From: Roseovarius sp. M141
GTDB lineage: Bacteria; Pseudomonadota; Alphaproteobacteria; Rhodobacterales; Rhodobacteraceae
Reading direction: 5' to 3'
DNA length: 64,000 bases
Assembly (NCBI RefSeq): GCF_024355225.1
Contig: NZ_VCNH01000008.1
Coordinates: forward strand, 1,860,001-1,924,000
Shown here: piece after piece, positions 36,109 through 46,438 of the stretch
How positions within the stretch are numbered: position 1 is the stretch's first letter
Layout of the letters: each line of letters opens with the position of its first letter
The notes under the pieces: generated by a model
What the model saw: the letters and a program-made list of their open reading frames with translations, nothing else
The model's database searches: none
Told to the model about the DNA's origin: nothing
Program-made: the position numbers and the translations under genes

Positions 36109-36581
36109 CAGAACGTGATCTTACCGTGGCTGCCGGGATTGGCCGTGCCACCGCTCATGGCCGACGTCGCCAAGTCGTATAGCGCTTTGGCGGTGCTGTC
36201 AGTGGCCCATACCTCGCCCTTTGCGGGGCTGAAGCGTACCAGACGCACATTAGGGTCTTCCTTGCCGTCCTCGAACCATGCGGCGTCCATGGGCGACCAG
36301 ATTTCCTCCAGCTTGGCGCGGTCGGTTTCGATGCTGAGCGCGCCGTCAATCACGGCGTACAGTTTCGCGTCACCGCTGACGATCTGATAGCGCGCGGTTT
36401 TGCCTGCCGCCGCGTCCTTGCCGATGTCGGTGTCGTGGGCGGTCAGGAACCACAGCGCGCCATCATCGCGGCGTGCGTGGTGGGCCATTGGGCGCGGATC
36501 GGTGCCTTGGGCGGACAGCATGCCCACGTTGACGTTTTCCATGCGGTCCCAGAAAGTACCTTTGAGATCTGTGTCGGTCAT
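36108..36581 (-). CDS. Pyridoxamine 5'-phosphate oxidase-fold protein (general stress protein 26-like)
   Basis: A 157-residue split-barrel flavin-binding protein. Segments such as MLSAQGTDPRPMAHHARRDDGALWFLTAHDTDIG and VRLVRFSPAKGEVWATDS match the Gsp26/PPOX-like group, not the vitamin B6 enzyme PdxH. It likely binds FMN or a related cofactor; function unknown. ATG 36581 has GAGGA six bases upstream and is preferred to the ATG at 36593. It is followed by creA with a one-base overlap. Confidence 0.83.
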   Translation of the reverse strand: MTDTDLKGTFWDRMENVNVGMLSAQGTDPRPMAHHARRDDGALWFLTAHDTDIGKDAAAGKTARYQIVSGDAKLYAVIDGALSIETDRAKLEEIWSPMDAAWFEDGKEDPNVRLVRFSPAKGEVWATDSTAKALYDLATSAMSGGTANPGSHGKITF

Positions 36582-36726
36582 GTCGGTCCTCATGTCTGTT
36601 TAGCGTTTCACCAGCTTAACGACGCTGCGGGCCGGGCGGTTCCCGCCGGAGAGGCCGGCGCAGGTTAGAGATGGCGCAAGGCCCGTATGGCGGGGCCGTA
36701 ACAATGGTCCGCAAAGGGGCAGGGCA

Positions 36727-37044
36727 ATGCCGCGATGGATGTTCTTTGTTCCGGTCATCGCGCTGATCGCCGCAAGCGCGGTCATTGGCCTGTCGCTGGG
36801 CCGCAAGGCGGTTCGCGGGGCGGAAACGGATGTAATCGTGCAGATCGCCGCGCGCTATGTGGCCGAGACCGGCGGCACTGCGCGCCCGACCGATTGCACC
36901 GCGCGCCCTGCTGTATCAGAGGGGCTGTGGCTGGTCATCACCTGCGCGGCGCCCGGGCGGGGCGGGCAGGAGTATTTCATCGACCATTTCGGCGCCGTGC
37001 GGGATGTGGGGCAAGTGCCTGCGCATGCGCCACATGGCGATTGA
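36727..37044 (+). CDS. Small membrane-anchored protein, unknown
   Basis: A 105-residue protein with an N-terminal hydrophobic anchor or signal (MFFVPVIALIAASAVIGLSLG) and a short periplasmic domain with two cysteines (RPTDCTARP, LVITCAAPG) likely paired, followed by EYFIDHFGAVRDVG. Third-position GC and the CAGGGCA upstream purine run support a real gene. No family recognised. It converges on ompW, with a terminator between them. Confidence 0.65.
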   Translation: MPRWMFFVPVIALIAASAVIGLSLGRKAVRGAETDVIVQIAARYVAETGGTARPTDCTARPAVSEGLWLVITCAAPGRGGQEYFIDHFGAVRDVGQVPAHAPHGD

Positions 37045-37076
37045 TCAAGGGCGCACACCCGCGTGATCGGCCCATC

Positions 37077-37106
37077 AAAAAGGGCCGCCCGTTGCCGGAC
37101 GGCCCC
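37077..37106 (-). terminator. Rho-independent terminator of ompW
   Basis: On the minus strand GGGCCG.CCG, loop GCAA, CGG.CGGCCC with one mismatch is followed by TTTTT, 22 bases after the ompW stop. It may also slow transcription of the converging small gene. Confidence 0.85.
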
Positions 37107-37128
37107 TGTTTGGCAAGGCTACGCGCTA

Positions 37129-37749
37129 TCAGAAGCGGTGGACATAGGCCATGCCGACGACCAGCGGATCAATGTCGACCTTGCCAATGTTGGCGCCGCC
37201 GACCTTCACGTCGGTGCCGATATCGATATAGCGCATGTCAAAGCGCAGCGATCCCGCGTCCGAGATCTTGAGGTCGACACCCGCATGGGCGGCCAGGCCC
37301 CAGCTGTCGCCGAGGCTGAGAGGCACGCCCGCCAGCGCGCCGGTGCCCACGTCATCGAAAAATGTCGTGTAGTTGACGCCAAGGCCGATGAAGGGCGTGA
37401 TCTTGCTCTGGTTGACGAAGTGGTACTGGATGGAAATGACCGGGGGCAGGTGCTTGGTCTTGCCGACGGTGCCGGCACCGGCCAGCTTGATATTGTGCTC
37501 GAACGGCCAGGCGCCCAGTACTTCGATGCCGATCTTGTCCGCGACGAAATACTCGAAGGTCAGGGTCGGGCGGGTGCTGGTGCCCACGCTGATCGAACCG
37601 GCCGCCGTGTTCGAGCTGCCCTGAGGATTGACGTTATGCACGCCGATACCGATGGTCATGTCGCCCTTGGACTGGGCAAGGGCCGGGGCGGCGGCCGCGA
37701 TGATGGCAGCAGCGGTGGCGGCGGCGAGGGCTTTGGTGTAGATGGTCAT
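37129..37749 (-). CDS. ompW: OmpW family outer membrane protein
   Basis: A 206-residue outer membrane beta-barrel of the eight-stranded OmpW type, which forms a narrow channel for small hydrophobic or other solutes. Signal peptide MTIYTKALAAATAAAIIAAAAPALAQ is cleaved after ALA. OmpW motifs are LTFEYFVADKIGIEVLGAWPF, HLPPVISIQYHF, KITPFIGLGVNYTTFF, and the final aromatic residue in GMAYVHRF needed for barrel assembly. GGAAGGA lies upstream of ATG 37749. An FNR-type box at 37806-37819 suggests induction under low oxygen. Confidence 0.93.
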   Translation of the reverse strand: MTIYTKALAAATAAAIIAAAAPALAQSKGDMTIGIGVHNVNPQGSSNTAAGSISVGTSTRPTLTFEYFVADKIGIEVLGAWPFEHNIKLAGAGTVGKTKHLPPVISIQYHFVNQSKITPFIGLGVNYTTFFDDVGTGALAGVPLSLGDSWGLAAHAGVDLKISDAGSLRFDMRYIDIGTDVKVGGANIGKVDIDPLVVGMAYVHRF

Positions 37750-37805
37750 GTCACTTATTCCTTCCAGGTTCACGCCCCGGATAAGCGGCGTTGCGGTGGT
37801 CCACT

Positions 37806-37819
37806 TTGACGTGAATCAA
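37806..37819 (-). promoter_or_regulatory. FNR/FnrL-type binding site upstream of ompW
   Basis: TTGACGTGAATCAA matches the TTGAT-N4-ATCAA consensus at nine of ten fixed bases. Its centre is 63 bases before the ompW start codon. On the ompW strand a -10-like GCTTAT lies at 37786-37781, so transcription would start near 37774, placing the box about -39 to -42, a class II activator position. Binding is inferred. Confidence 0.7.
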
Positions 37820-38032
37820 ATCGCTGTTCAGGACGGGTTTAGCCGCTTTTTTGTGGCTAAAATGCCACAATCACCAAGCTGCGTGCAGCCCGCATGCGGC
37901 GGCGACCTACGTGAGGGCGGGATGAAATCAGCCTATCAGCGATAAACCCGGTTCAACCTTCATGGGTTATCGCCGGGCGCGTCGCGTCGTACCCTTTGCG
38001 CCGCACGGAAATTACAATGACGGGAGAGACCC

Positions 38033-38698
38033 ATGATTACGCTCTATCACGTGCCGCAAAGCCGCTCTATGCGGGTGTTGTGGCTGCTGAACGAGCTGGA
38101 GGTGGAACACCGTCTGGTCGAAATGCCCTTCGACGGATCGCTCGGCACCGAGGAATTTCTGACCCGATCCCCCGCCGGGCGCGTGCCGGCGCTGGAGATT
38201 GAGGGCGAGCGCATGTTCGAAAGCGGCGCCATGGTGGAATATCTGTGCGAGCGGTTCCCCGAGCGCGGCATCGGACGGCTGCCCGGCGCGATGGACCGGA
38301 TGGCATGGCTGGTCTGGGTGCATTTCGCCGAGACGGTGACGCAGCATGTCGCGGCCCTGACCCAGCAGCACGTTGTGCTGCCCCCCCGCGATCAAAGCGC
38401 CGCTGTGATGCGCATCGAGAGCGCGCGTCTGAGGCAATGCTATGACGCGATCGAGGCGCGCCTGAGCACCCCGGTTGAGAATCGCGACTATCTGCTGACC
38501 GGCGGCTACTCCGCCGCCGATATCTGCGTGGGCCAGGCGATCTATATGGCGCGCCATTTCGCCACGCTGGACGGCTATCCCGAACTGGCCGCGTGGTTCG
38601 AGCGGATCACCGAGCGGCAAAGCTATCTGGATGCGCTCCCCGCCGAAGGGTCCAGCCGTATGTTTGAACGCGATTTCTATACGTCACCGGCGGGGTAG
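38033..38698 (+). CDS. Glutathione S-transferase family protein
   Basis: A 221-residue protein with an N-terminal thioredoxin-fold GST domain (ITLYHVPQSRSMRVLWLLNEL, GRVPALEIEGERMFESGAMVEYL with the cis-Pro and glutathione-binding ES) and a C-terminal helical domain (DYLLTGGYSAADICVGQAIYMAR with the N-capping DI box). Substrate unknown. It is a separate unit: a 284-base gap lies upstream, shared with ompW, and 179 bases separate it from nuoA. Confidence 0.9.
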   Translation: MITLYHVPQSRSMRVLWLLNELEVEHRLVEMPFDGSLGTEEFLTRSPAGRVPALEIEGERMFESGAMVEYLCERFPERGIGRLPGAMDRMAWLVWVHFAETVTQHVAALTQQHVVLPPRDQSAAVMRIESARLRQCYDAIEARLSTPVENRDYLLTGGYSAADICVGQAIYMARHFATLDGYPELAAWFERITERQSYLDALPAEGSSRMFERDFYTSPAG

Positions 38699-38770
38699 GA
38701 GCGGGGACTGCGCGCTGTCTGGCAAGGGCTGGGCAGCGGCGTTGCGGCCCGCGTTTTCGCCCGGCGCAGG

Positions 38771-38799
38771 TTGACCCCACCCAAGGGCAGAGATAGATA
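38771..38799 (+). promoter_or_regulatory. Sigma-70-type promoter of the nuo operon
   Basis: TTGACC at 38771-38776 and TAGATA at 38794-38799 with an optimal 17-base spacer; transcription would start near 38806, giving a 72-base leader before nuoA. It is the best promoter match between the GST gene and nuoA. Confidence 0.6.
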
Positions 38800-38877
38800 C
38801 ATCAGCAGTCAACTTTGCCACTTGCCTGCCCGCGCCTGTCACCGGTGCGCTGCACCCAGGCAGAAAAGGAGCCGCTC

Positions 38878-39767
<890 letters not shown>

Positions 39768-39800
39768 GGCGGGTGCATCGCTGATTGCAAGGGGAAAGAG

Positions 39801-40421
39801 ATGACCGAAGCGCTCAAGGAACTGGGCTCGCATATCGAGATGAAGCGCGCGGATTGCGTGCTGGGCTGGTCTGTCGCCAATGGCGAACTGACGGTCGACG
39901 TGGCGCTCAGCAGCATCAGGGGGCTGGTGGAGTTTCTGAAAACCGACAGCACCTGCCGGTTCTCGACGCTGGTCGACATCACGGCCGTCGACTACCCCGA
40001 GCGGGCCAAGCGGTTCGACGTGGTCTATCATTTCCTCAGCATGTACCAGAACCAACGCATCCGCCTGCGCGTCGCGGCGCGCGCCGACGACATGGTGCCG
40101 TCGATCACCGAAATCCACCGCTCGGCCAACTGGTTCGAGCGTGAGGTGTTCGACATGTTCGGCCTGCTGTTCTCCGGCCATCCCGACCTGCGCCGCATCC
40201 TGACGGATTACGGTTTCCGCGGCCATCCGCTGCGCAAGGATTTCCCGACCTCCGGCTATACCGAAGTGCGCTATGACGAAGCGCAAAAGCGCGTGGTTTA
40301 TGAGCCGGTTTCGCTGGTGCAGGAATACCGCCAGTTCGATTTCATGTCGCCATGGGAGGGGGCCGAATACATCCTGCCCGGTGATGAGAAGAGCGGCGAC
40401 AAGAAAGAGGGGGCGAAGTGA
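39801..40421 (+). CDS. nuoC: NADH-quinone oxidoreductase subunit C
   Basis: A 206-residue 30-kDa subunit of the connecting module. Family marks are [53 protein letters not shown] sequence and the GHPLRKDFP motif. It is separate from nuoD, as in most alphaproteobacteria, not fused as in E. coli. The last about 15 residues are Lys/Glu-rich. GGGGAAAGAG precedes ATG 39801. Confidence 0.96.
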   Translation: MTEALKELGSHIEMKRADCVLGWSVANGELTVDVALSSIRGLVEFLKTDSTCRFSTLVDITAVDYPERAKRFDVVYHFLSMYQNQRIRLRVAARADDMVPSITEIHRSANWFEREVFDMFGLLFSGHPDLRRILTDYGFRGHPLRKDFPTSGYTEVRYDEAQKRVVYEPVSLVQEYRQFDFMSPWEGAEYILPGDEKSGDKKEGAK

Positions 40422-41662
40422 TGGACGGCGATATCCGCAGTAATACCTATGACGACGGAACGCGCGACTACGAGTCGGGCGAGCAGAAGATCCGCAACTT
40501 CAACATCAACTTCGGCCCGCAACACCCTGCCGCGCACGGCGTTCTGCGTCTGGTGCTGGAACTGGACGGCGAGATTGTCGAGCGGTGCGATCCCCATATC
40601 GGCCTGCTGCATCGCGGTACTGAAAAGCTGATGGAATCGCGCACCTATCTGCAAAACCTGCCCTATTTCGACCGGCTGGATTACGTCGCGCCGATGAATC
40701 AGGAACATGCCTGGTGCCTCGCCATCGAGCGTCTGACCGGCATCGAGGTGCCGCGCCGCGCCAGCCTGATCCGTGTGCTGTATTGCGAAATTGGCCGTAT
40801 CCTGAACCATCTGATGAACGTCACGACGCAGGCGATGGACGTCGGTGCGCTGACTCCGCCGGTCTGGGGGTTCGAAGAGCGCGAGAAGCTGATGATTTTC
40901 TACGAGCGGGCCTGTGGTGCGCGCCTTCACGCGGCCTATTTCCGGCCTGGCGGCGTGCATCAGGATCTGCCCAGCGACCTGCTGGACGATATCGAGACCT
41001 GGGCCAAGGCATTTCCGGCCTTCATGAACGATCTTGATGGCCTTCTGACCGAAAACCGCATTTTCAAGCAGCGCAACGTCGATATCGGCAAGGTCAGCGA
41101 ACAGGACGCGCTGGATTGGGGATTCTCGGGTGTCATGGTGCGCGGTAGCGGCATGGCATGGGATTTGCGCCGCGCCCAGCCCTATGAATGCTATGACGAA
41201 TTCGAATTCCAGATCCCTGTTGGCACGAATGGCGATTGCTATGACCGCTACCTCGTCCGCATGGAAGAGATGCGCCAGTCGACCCATATCATCCATCAGG
41301 CCATCGAGAAGCTGCGCGCCCCCGAGGGGCAGGGCGATATCCTTGCCCGTGGCAAGATCACCCCACCCAAGCGCAGCGACATGAAAACGTCGATGGAGGC
41401 GCTGATCCATCACTTCAAACTCTATACCGAGGGTTTCCACGTCCCCGAGGGCGAGATTTACGTCGCGGTCGAGGCGCCCAAGGGCGAATTCGGCGTCTAT
41501 CTTGTCAGCGATGGCACCAACAAACCCTACCGCGCCAAGATACGCGCGCCGGGATATCTGCATTTGCAGGCGATGGACTATGTCGCGGGCGGCCATCAAC
41601 TGGCCGATATCGCCGCGATCATCGGCACGATGGATGTCGTGTTCGGGGAGATCGACAGATGA
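40421..41662 (+). CDS. nuoD: NADH-quinone oxidoreductase subunit D
   Basis: A 413-residue 49-kDa subunit, related to the hydrogenase large subunit, that forms the quinone pocket with NuoB. It contains [14 protein letters not shown] with the quinone-contact His, [15 protein letters not shown], and [12 protein letters not shown]. The C-terminus [15 protein letters not shown] segment ([28 protein letters not shown]) and final EIDR match the family. ATG 40421 shares a base with the nuoC stop. Confidence 0.97.
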   Translation: MDGDIRSNTYDDGTRDYESGEQKIRNFNINFGPQHPAAHGVLRLVLELDGEIVERCDPHIGLLHRGTEKLMESRTYLQNLPYFDRLDYVAPMNQEHAWCLAIERLTGIEVPRRASLIRVLYCEIGRILNHLMNVTTQAMDVGALTPPVWGFEEREKLMIFYERACGARLHAAYFRPGGVHQDLPSDLLDDIETWAKAFPAFMNDLDGLLTENRIFKQRNVDIGKVSEQDALDWGFSGVMVRGSGMAWDLRRAQPYECYDEFEFQIPVGTNGDCYDRYLVRMEEMRQSTHIIHQAIEKLRAPEGQGDILARGKITPPKRSDMKTSMEALIHHFKLYTEGFHVPEGEIYVAVEAPKGEFGVYLVSDGTNKPYRAKIRAPGYLHLQAMDYVAGGHQLADIAAIIGTMDVVFGEIDR

Positions 41663-41964
41663 TGCGCCTTGCCGCCCTTCTTGCGATCCTGATGCCGGTT
41701 GCCGCGTCCGCGCTGGACGTGGGCAGCAGTGATTTCAGGCATTCCTCGGACCTGGTGGCCGATGGGTTCACGCCTTTTGCGGTCTCCGGGGCCGGGGGCG
41801 CCCTCTACGGATTGACCAAAGCAGATATGCTGTATCTGTGTTTCCTCGCTGATAGCAGTGATGCACAGGCGACGCGTCAGGCGACGCTTCTGGCGGAAAT
41901 CCGGGGCGATGCGCCGGATACTGCCGTGCCGAATATCCCTGTCATCTGCGTGCTTACTCAATAG
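41659..41964 (+). CDS. Small exported protein inside the nuo operon
   Basis: A 101-residue protein with a signal peptide ([17 protein letters not shown], cleavage near residue 18). The mature part ([21 protein letters not shown]...) has two cysteines (LYLCFLAD and PVICVLTQ). Its start overlaps the nuoD stop (ATGATG), and nuoE follows eight bases later, so it is cotranscribed with complex I. No family recognised; similar short genes occur here in other Rhodobacterales. Perhaps a periplasmic accessory factor, which is inference from position. Confidence 0.7.
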   Translation: MMRLAALLAILMPVAASALDVGSSDFRHSSDLVADGFTPFAVSGAGGALYGLTKADMLYLCFLADSSDAQATRQATLLAEIRGDAPDTAVPNIPVICVLTQ

Positions 41965-41972
41965 GATCTGCC

Positions 41973-43328
41973 ATGTTACGCCGCCTGCACCCCGACCAGC
42001 CCGCATCCTTTGCCTTCACCCCGGCCAATCAGGCATGGGCCGAGGCGCAGATTGCCAAATTTCCCGAGGGCCGTCAGGCGTCGGCGATCATTCCGCTGAT
42101 GTGGCGCGCCCACGAGCAGGAAGGCTGGCTGACCCGTCCCGCAATCGAAGGCATCGCCGACATGCTGGGCATGGCCTATATGCGCGCGCTGGAAGTGGCG
42201 TCGTTCTATTTTCAGTTCCAGTTGCAGCCGACGGGTAGCGTGGCGATGATTCAGATCTGCGGCACCACGTCTTGCATGATCTGCGGCGCCGAGGATCTGA
42301 TGGCCGTGTGCCGGGAAAAGATCGCCGATAAGCCCCACACTGTCAGCGCCGATGGCAAGTTCAGCTGGGAAGAGGTGGAATGTCAGGGCGCCTGTGCCAA
42401 CGCACCGATGGCGATGATCGGCAAGGATTACTACGAGGATCTGACGGCGGACCGCCTGCGCGAAATCATTGACGAACTGGCGGCAGGCCGCGTGCCCACA
42501 CCGGGGCCCCAGAACGGGCGGTTCGCGTCCGAGCCGAAATCGGGGTTGACCAGCCTGAAGGAATTCGACAGCGGGCAGCGAAAATACAACGCCTCGGCGC
42601 AGTTGGCGTCGGATCTGGGGGAGACGGTCAAGCGGATCGACGGCACCGAAGTGCCGCTGCTGGCCCCGTGGCGCGACAAGGGCGCAGGTCATCACCCCGA
42701 ACCATCAAAGGTCGTCGTGCGCGATGCGCCGCTGGATATCGTGACCGAAACGGGCCGCATTGACCCGGCCAAGGCCGCGCAGGGCGATGCCGCCAAATCC
42801 AAGGCCAAGCCAAAGCAGGACAATACCGCCACGCCCGCAGGCAAACCGGGTCCAAAGGATTCGGCCAGCGTTGCCAAAACGTCGCGGGCGTCGTCCAAGG
42901 CACCTCAGGTCGCGGGCGAAACTGCCGGCACGCCGAAAGCGGGGGATAAAGCTGCCAGCAAGAGTGCGCCAGAGGGGCCCGCAGCCGAGGGCAAGACGCC
43001 GCTGCCGGGCGCTGCTGCAGAGACTACAGCCGAGGCAGGCCAGAAGCCGCAGACCATGACAGCGCCGCGCGCCGATGGGGCGGACGATCTGAAAATGATC
43101 AAGGGTGTCGGTCCCAAGCTGGAGAAACTACTGAACGACATGGGATTTTACCACTTCGATCAGATTGCTGCGTGGTCGCCAGGCGAGGTGGCTTGGGTTG
43201 ACCAGAACCTCGATGGGTTCAAGGGGCGCGCAACGCGCGATGAATGGATCCGTCAGGCTGGCATTCTGGCATCTGGCGGCGACACGGAGTTTGCCAAGCG
43301 TGTCAAGAAGGGCGACGTTTACGAATAA
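41973..43328 (+). CDS. nuoE: NADH-quinone oxidoreductase subunit E with long C-terminal extension
   Basis: A 451-residue protein, far longer than the about 165-240 residues of ordinary NuoE. Residues 1 to about 170 are the thioredoxin-like 24-kDa subunit with the 2Fe-2S cluster N1a ligands in [10 protein letters not shown] and [10 protein letters not shown]. Then comes a Lys/Ala/Pro-rich, probably disordered linker (about 245-365) and a C-terminal helix-hairpin-helix-like domain ([42 protein letters not shown]). The extension is known in Rhodobacterales; its role is not. The same end domain is repeated in the next gene. Confidence 0.94.
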   Translation: MLRRLHPDQPASFAFTPANQAWAEAQIAKFPEGRQASAIIPLMWRAHEQEGWLTRPAIEGIADMLGMAYMRALEVASFYFQFQLQPTGSVAMIQICGTTSCMICGAEDLMAVCREKIADKPHTVSADGKFSWEEVECQGACANAPMAMIGKDYYEDLTADRLREIIDELAAGRVPTPGPQNGRFASEPKSGLTSLKEFDSGQRKYNASAQLASDLGETVKRIDGTEVPLLAPWRDKGAGHHPEPSKVVVRDAPLDIVTETGRIDPAKAAQGDAAKSKAKPKQDNTATPAGKPGPKDSASVAKTSRASSKAPQVAGETAGTPKAGDKAASKSAPEGPAAEGKTPLPGAAAETTAEAGQKPQTMTAPRADGADDLKMIKGVGPKLEKLLNDMGFYHFDQIAAWSPGEVAWVDQNLDGFKGRATRDEWIRQAGILASGGDTEFAKRVKKGDVYE

Positions 43329-43361
43329 TCCTGTTCGCGCGTGCCTTGAACCGAGGGGGAG

Positions 43362-44012
43362 ATGACGATGACGATCAACACATCTGCCAAGAAATGCGCC
43401 AGCACCTGCTGGTACGTTTCTGTCAGTCTGGGCCTGCTGCTGTCGATCGTGCTGATTGCAGCCGCTGGATGGTCCTTTCTGTGGGGTGGGCTGCTGGGAG
43501 TCGTAGCTTTTCTTGTGCTGGGCTTCGTGCTGCCGCAGGTGATTTGCACCGGCGACCGGGCCAGCCGCCCGTTGACCGCAACCAGCACACCGTCCAGCCT
43601 GGTTGCGGGGGATCCGCCAGCGCCGATGCCGGATGCGTCCGTCGCCGCGCCGCGCGAGGCCGAGACCCCGGCGGTACAGCCAGCGCCGGAGGCGCATCCT
43701 ATCGCCAGTGAGGCCGCGCGTCCGGTGGCACAGGATACGATCGTTACGGCGCCCGAGGATCTGGAAAAGCCGGCCACATTGGACGCGCCGCGCGCAGGCG
43801 GCGCCGATGATCTGAAGCGGATCAAGGGCGTCGGCCCCAAGTTGGAGACGATGCTGCACGATATGGGGTTCTACCATTTCGACCAGATCGCCAATTGGAC
43901 CGAGGCGGAAATTGACTGGGTTGACCGTAATCTGGCCGGGTTCAAGGGCCGCGCCAGCCGTGATCAATGGGTGCGGCAGGCCGTGACTTTGGCGCGCGGC
44001 GATGCGAACTAA
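43362..44012 (+). CDS. Membrane-anchored protein with NuoE-type C-terminal domain
   Basis: A 216-residue protein. Residues about 18-55 hold hydrophobic segments (SVSLGLLLSIVLIAAAG, SFLWGGLLGVVAFLVLGFVL), followed by a Pro/Ala/Glu-rich linker and a final domain of about 75 residues ([42 protein letters not shown]). This domain is about three-quarters identical by eye to the end of NuoE, encoded directly upstream (33-base gap), which points to a local duplication fused to a membrane anchor. It may tether or dock on complex I; function not known. A second ATG at 43368 is possible. Confidence 0.8.
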   Translation: MTMTINTSAKKCASTCWYVSVSLGLLLSIVLIAAAGWSFLWGGLLGVVAFLVLGFVLPQVICTGDRASRPLTATSTPSSLVAGDPPAPMPDASVAAPREAETPAVQPAPEAHPIASEAARPVAQDTIVTAPEDLEKPATLDAPRAGGADDLKRIKGVGPKLETMLHDMGFYHFDQIANWTEAEIDWVDRNLAGFKGRASRDQWVRQAVTLARGDAN

Positions 44013-44024
44013 GGCGCCGGGGCC

Positions 44025-44243
44025 GTGAAGGGCGCAGACCAGGCGCAGGCGGGACGGCGCGCCGCGCTTGTCATCGCGGGAACCGCGATCCTGTGGGTGG
44101 CAGCGACGTTCATCGGTGCTAAACTGGGGCTAAGCCAGCGCGTGCTTGCGCTGTTCGATCTGATGGCTCTCGGGGGGTTCCTGTGGGCGATCTGGATGAT
44201 CTACAATATCTGGCGCGCGCGCCAGGACAATCAGGGGCGTTGA
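44025..44243 (+). CDS. DUF5337 small membrane protein
   Basis: A 72-residue protein with two transmembrane helices ([24 protein letters not shown] and [24 protein letters not shown]) and charged ends ([16 protein letters not shown]). It matches DUF5337, a family I know from nuo loci of Rhodobacterales. The start is a GTG, 12 bases after the previous stop, and nuoF follows four bases after its end. Function unknown. Confidence 0.75.
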   Translation: MKGADQAQAGRRAALVIAGTAILWVAATFIGAKLGLSQRVLALFDLMALGGFLWAIWMIYNIWRARQDNQGR

Positions 44244-44247
44244 CGCA

Positions 44248-45543
<1,296 letters not shown>

Positions 45544-45568
45544 CAGGGCGATTGAAAAGGGGTTCGCA

Positions 45569-45904
45569 ATGATCCGAGGGATGACATTGACCGCGCTGGC
45601 CGCCGCACTGGCCCTGACTGCCTGTGGCAGGCCGGGCGAGCGGGTGCGCTTTGATGGCAATTACTACCCAGCCAAACTGAGCAAGTCGAACGACCGGCGC
45701 GAGCAATTCTCGGTCGCGGTGCGCGATTTCGCGCAGGGCATCAATGGCGCACGCGAGGCCGGGCGTTTCGCGGGGACGACCTATTGCGTCGAGACGTTTG
45801 GCGACAGCGATATCAGCTGGCAGCCGGGGTATGGACCCGAGGATGCCAGTGTTGTCTCTGAAAATGGTGTCCTTATTTTCCGCGGAAGCTGCGTAAAATG
45901 GTAG
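45569..45904 (+). CDS. Small lipoprotein inside the nuo operon
   Basis: A 111-residue protein with a lipobox (TLTALAAALALTAC, Cys19). The mature part starts CGRPGERVRFDGNYYPAKL and has two further cysteines (TTYCVETFG; FRGSCVKW), likely a disulfide. AAAAGGGG lies upstream of ATG 45569. It lies between nuoF and the DUF5333 gene on the same strand. Unknown function. Confidence 0.72.
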   Translation: MIRGMTLTALAAALALTACGRPGERVRFDGNYYPAKLSKSNDRREQFSVAVRDFAQGINGAREAGRFAGTTYCVETFGDSDISWQPGYGPEDASVVSENGVLIFRGSCVKW

Positions 45905-45934
45905 CAACTGCCCGCATATCGGCAGCAAACGGTG

Positions 45935-45953
45935 CTTGTTATTGCATAACAGG
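45935..45953. repeat. Short inverted repeat in the nuoF-nuoG interval
   Basis: CTTGTTAT, TGC, ATAACAGG pair at seven of eight positions within the 127-base gap before the DUF5333 gene. It may be an operator or a small RNA stem; nothing else is clear in the gap. Confidence 0.3.
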
Positions 45954-46031
45954 TCGGCTGCTCTCCATCTCGTGTGACAAGCGGGGGAGCGATTGCGCCC
46001 TTCGCGTGACACGCATGAAAGGAGACGCACC

Positions 46032-46433
46032 ATGCGCCTGATACTCACCACGCTCATTGCCCTCAGCCTTGGCACAATGGCCAATGCCGCCCGCGCCGAT
46101 CTGGCAGGCGAAAAAGACATCAACGCCGGCCTTCTGGCAATCGCCGCCGCCGACAAGATCCGCCGTGAATGCAATGATTTTTCGGGCCGGTTCTGGGCTG
46201 CGCGCAGCTATGTGACCCAGCTCAAGGGAATGGCGGCAAAGCGCGGCTATACCGAGGCGCAGATTGACGCCTATGTGAACGACGATGCCGAACAGGCAAA
46301 GATGCGCGAGCGCCGCAACGCCTATTTCAAATCGAAGGGCGCCAGCAATCTGGACGCCGCCAGCCTGTGCCAATTGGGACGGGAAGAGATCAAGAACCGC
46401 AGCCGCATCGGCTCATTCCTGAAAGCAAAGTGA
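46032..46433 (+). CDS. DUF5333 exported protein inside the nuo operon
   Basis: A 133-residue protein with a signal peptide ([22 protein letters not shown]). The mature part [25 protein letters not shown] is helical and basic, with two cysteines ([17 protein letters not shown]), and fits DUF5333, a family found by complex I genes in Rhodobacterales. AAAGGAG is ten bases before ATG 46032. nuoG starts five bases after its stop. Function unknown. Confidence 0.77.
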   Translation: MRLILTTLIALSLGTMANAARADLAGEKDINAGLLAIAAADKIRRECNDFSGRFWAARSYVTQLKGMAAKRGYTEAQIDAYVNDDAEQAKMRERRNAYFKSKGASNLDAASLCQLGREEIKNRSRIGSFLKAK

Positions 46434-46438
46434 ACACC

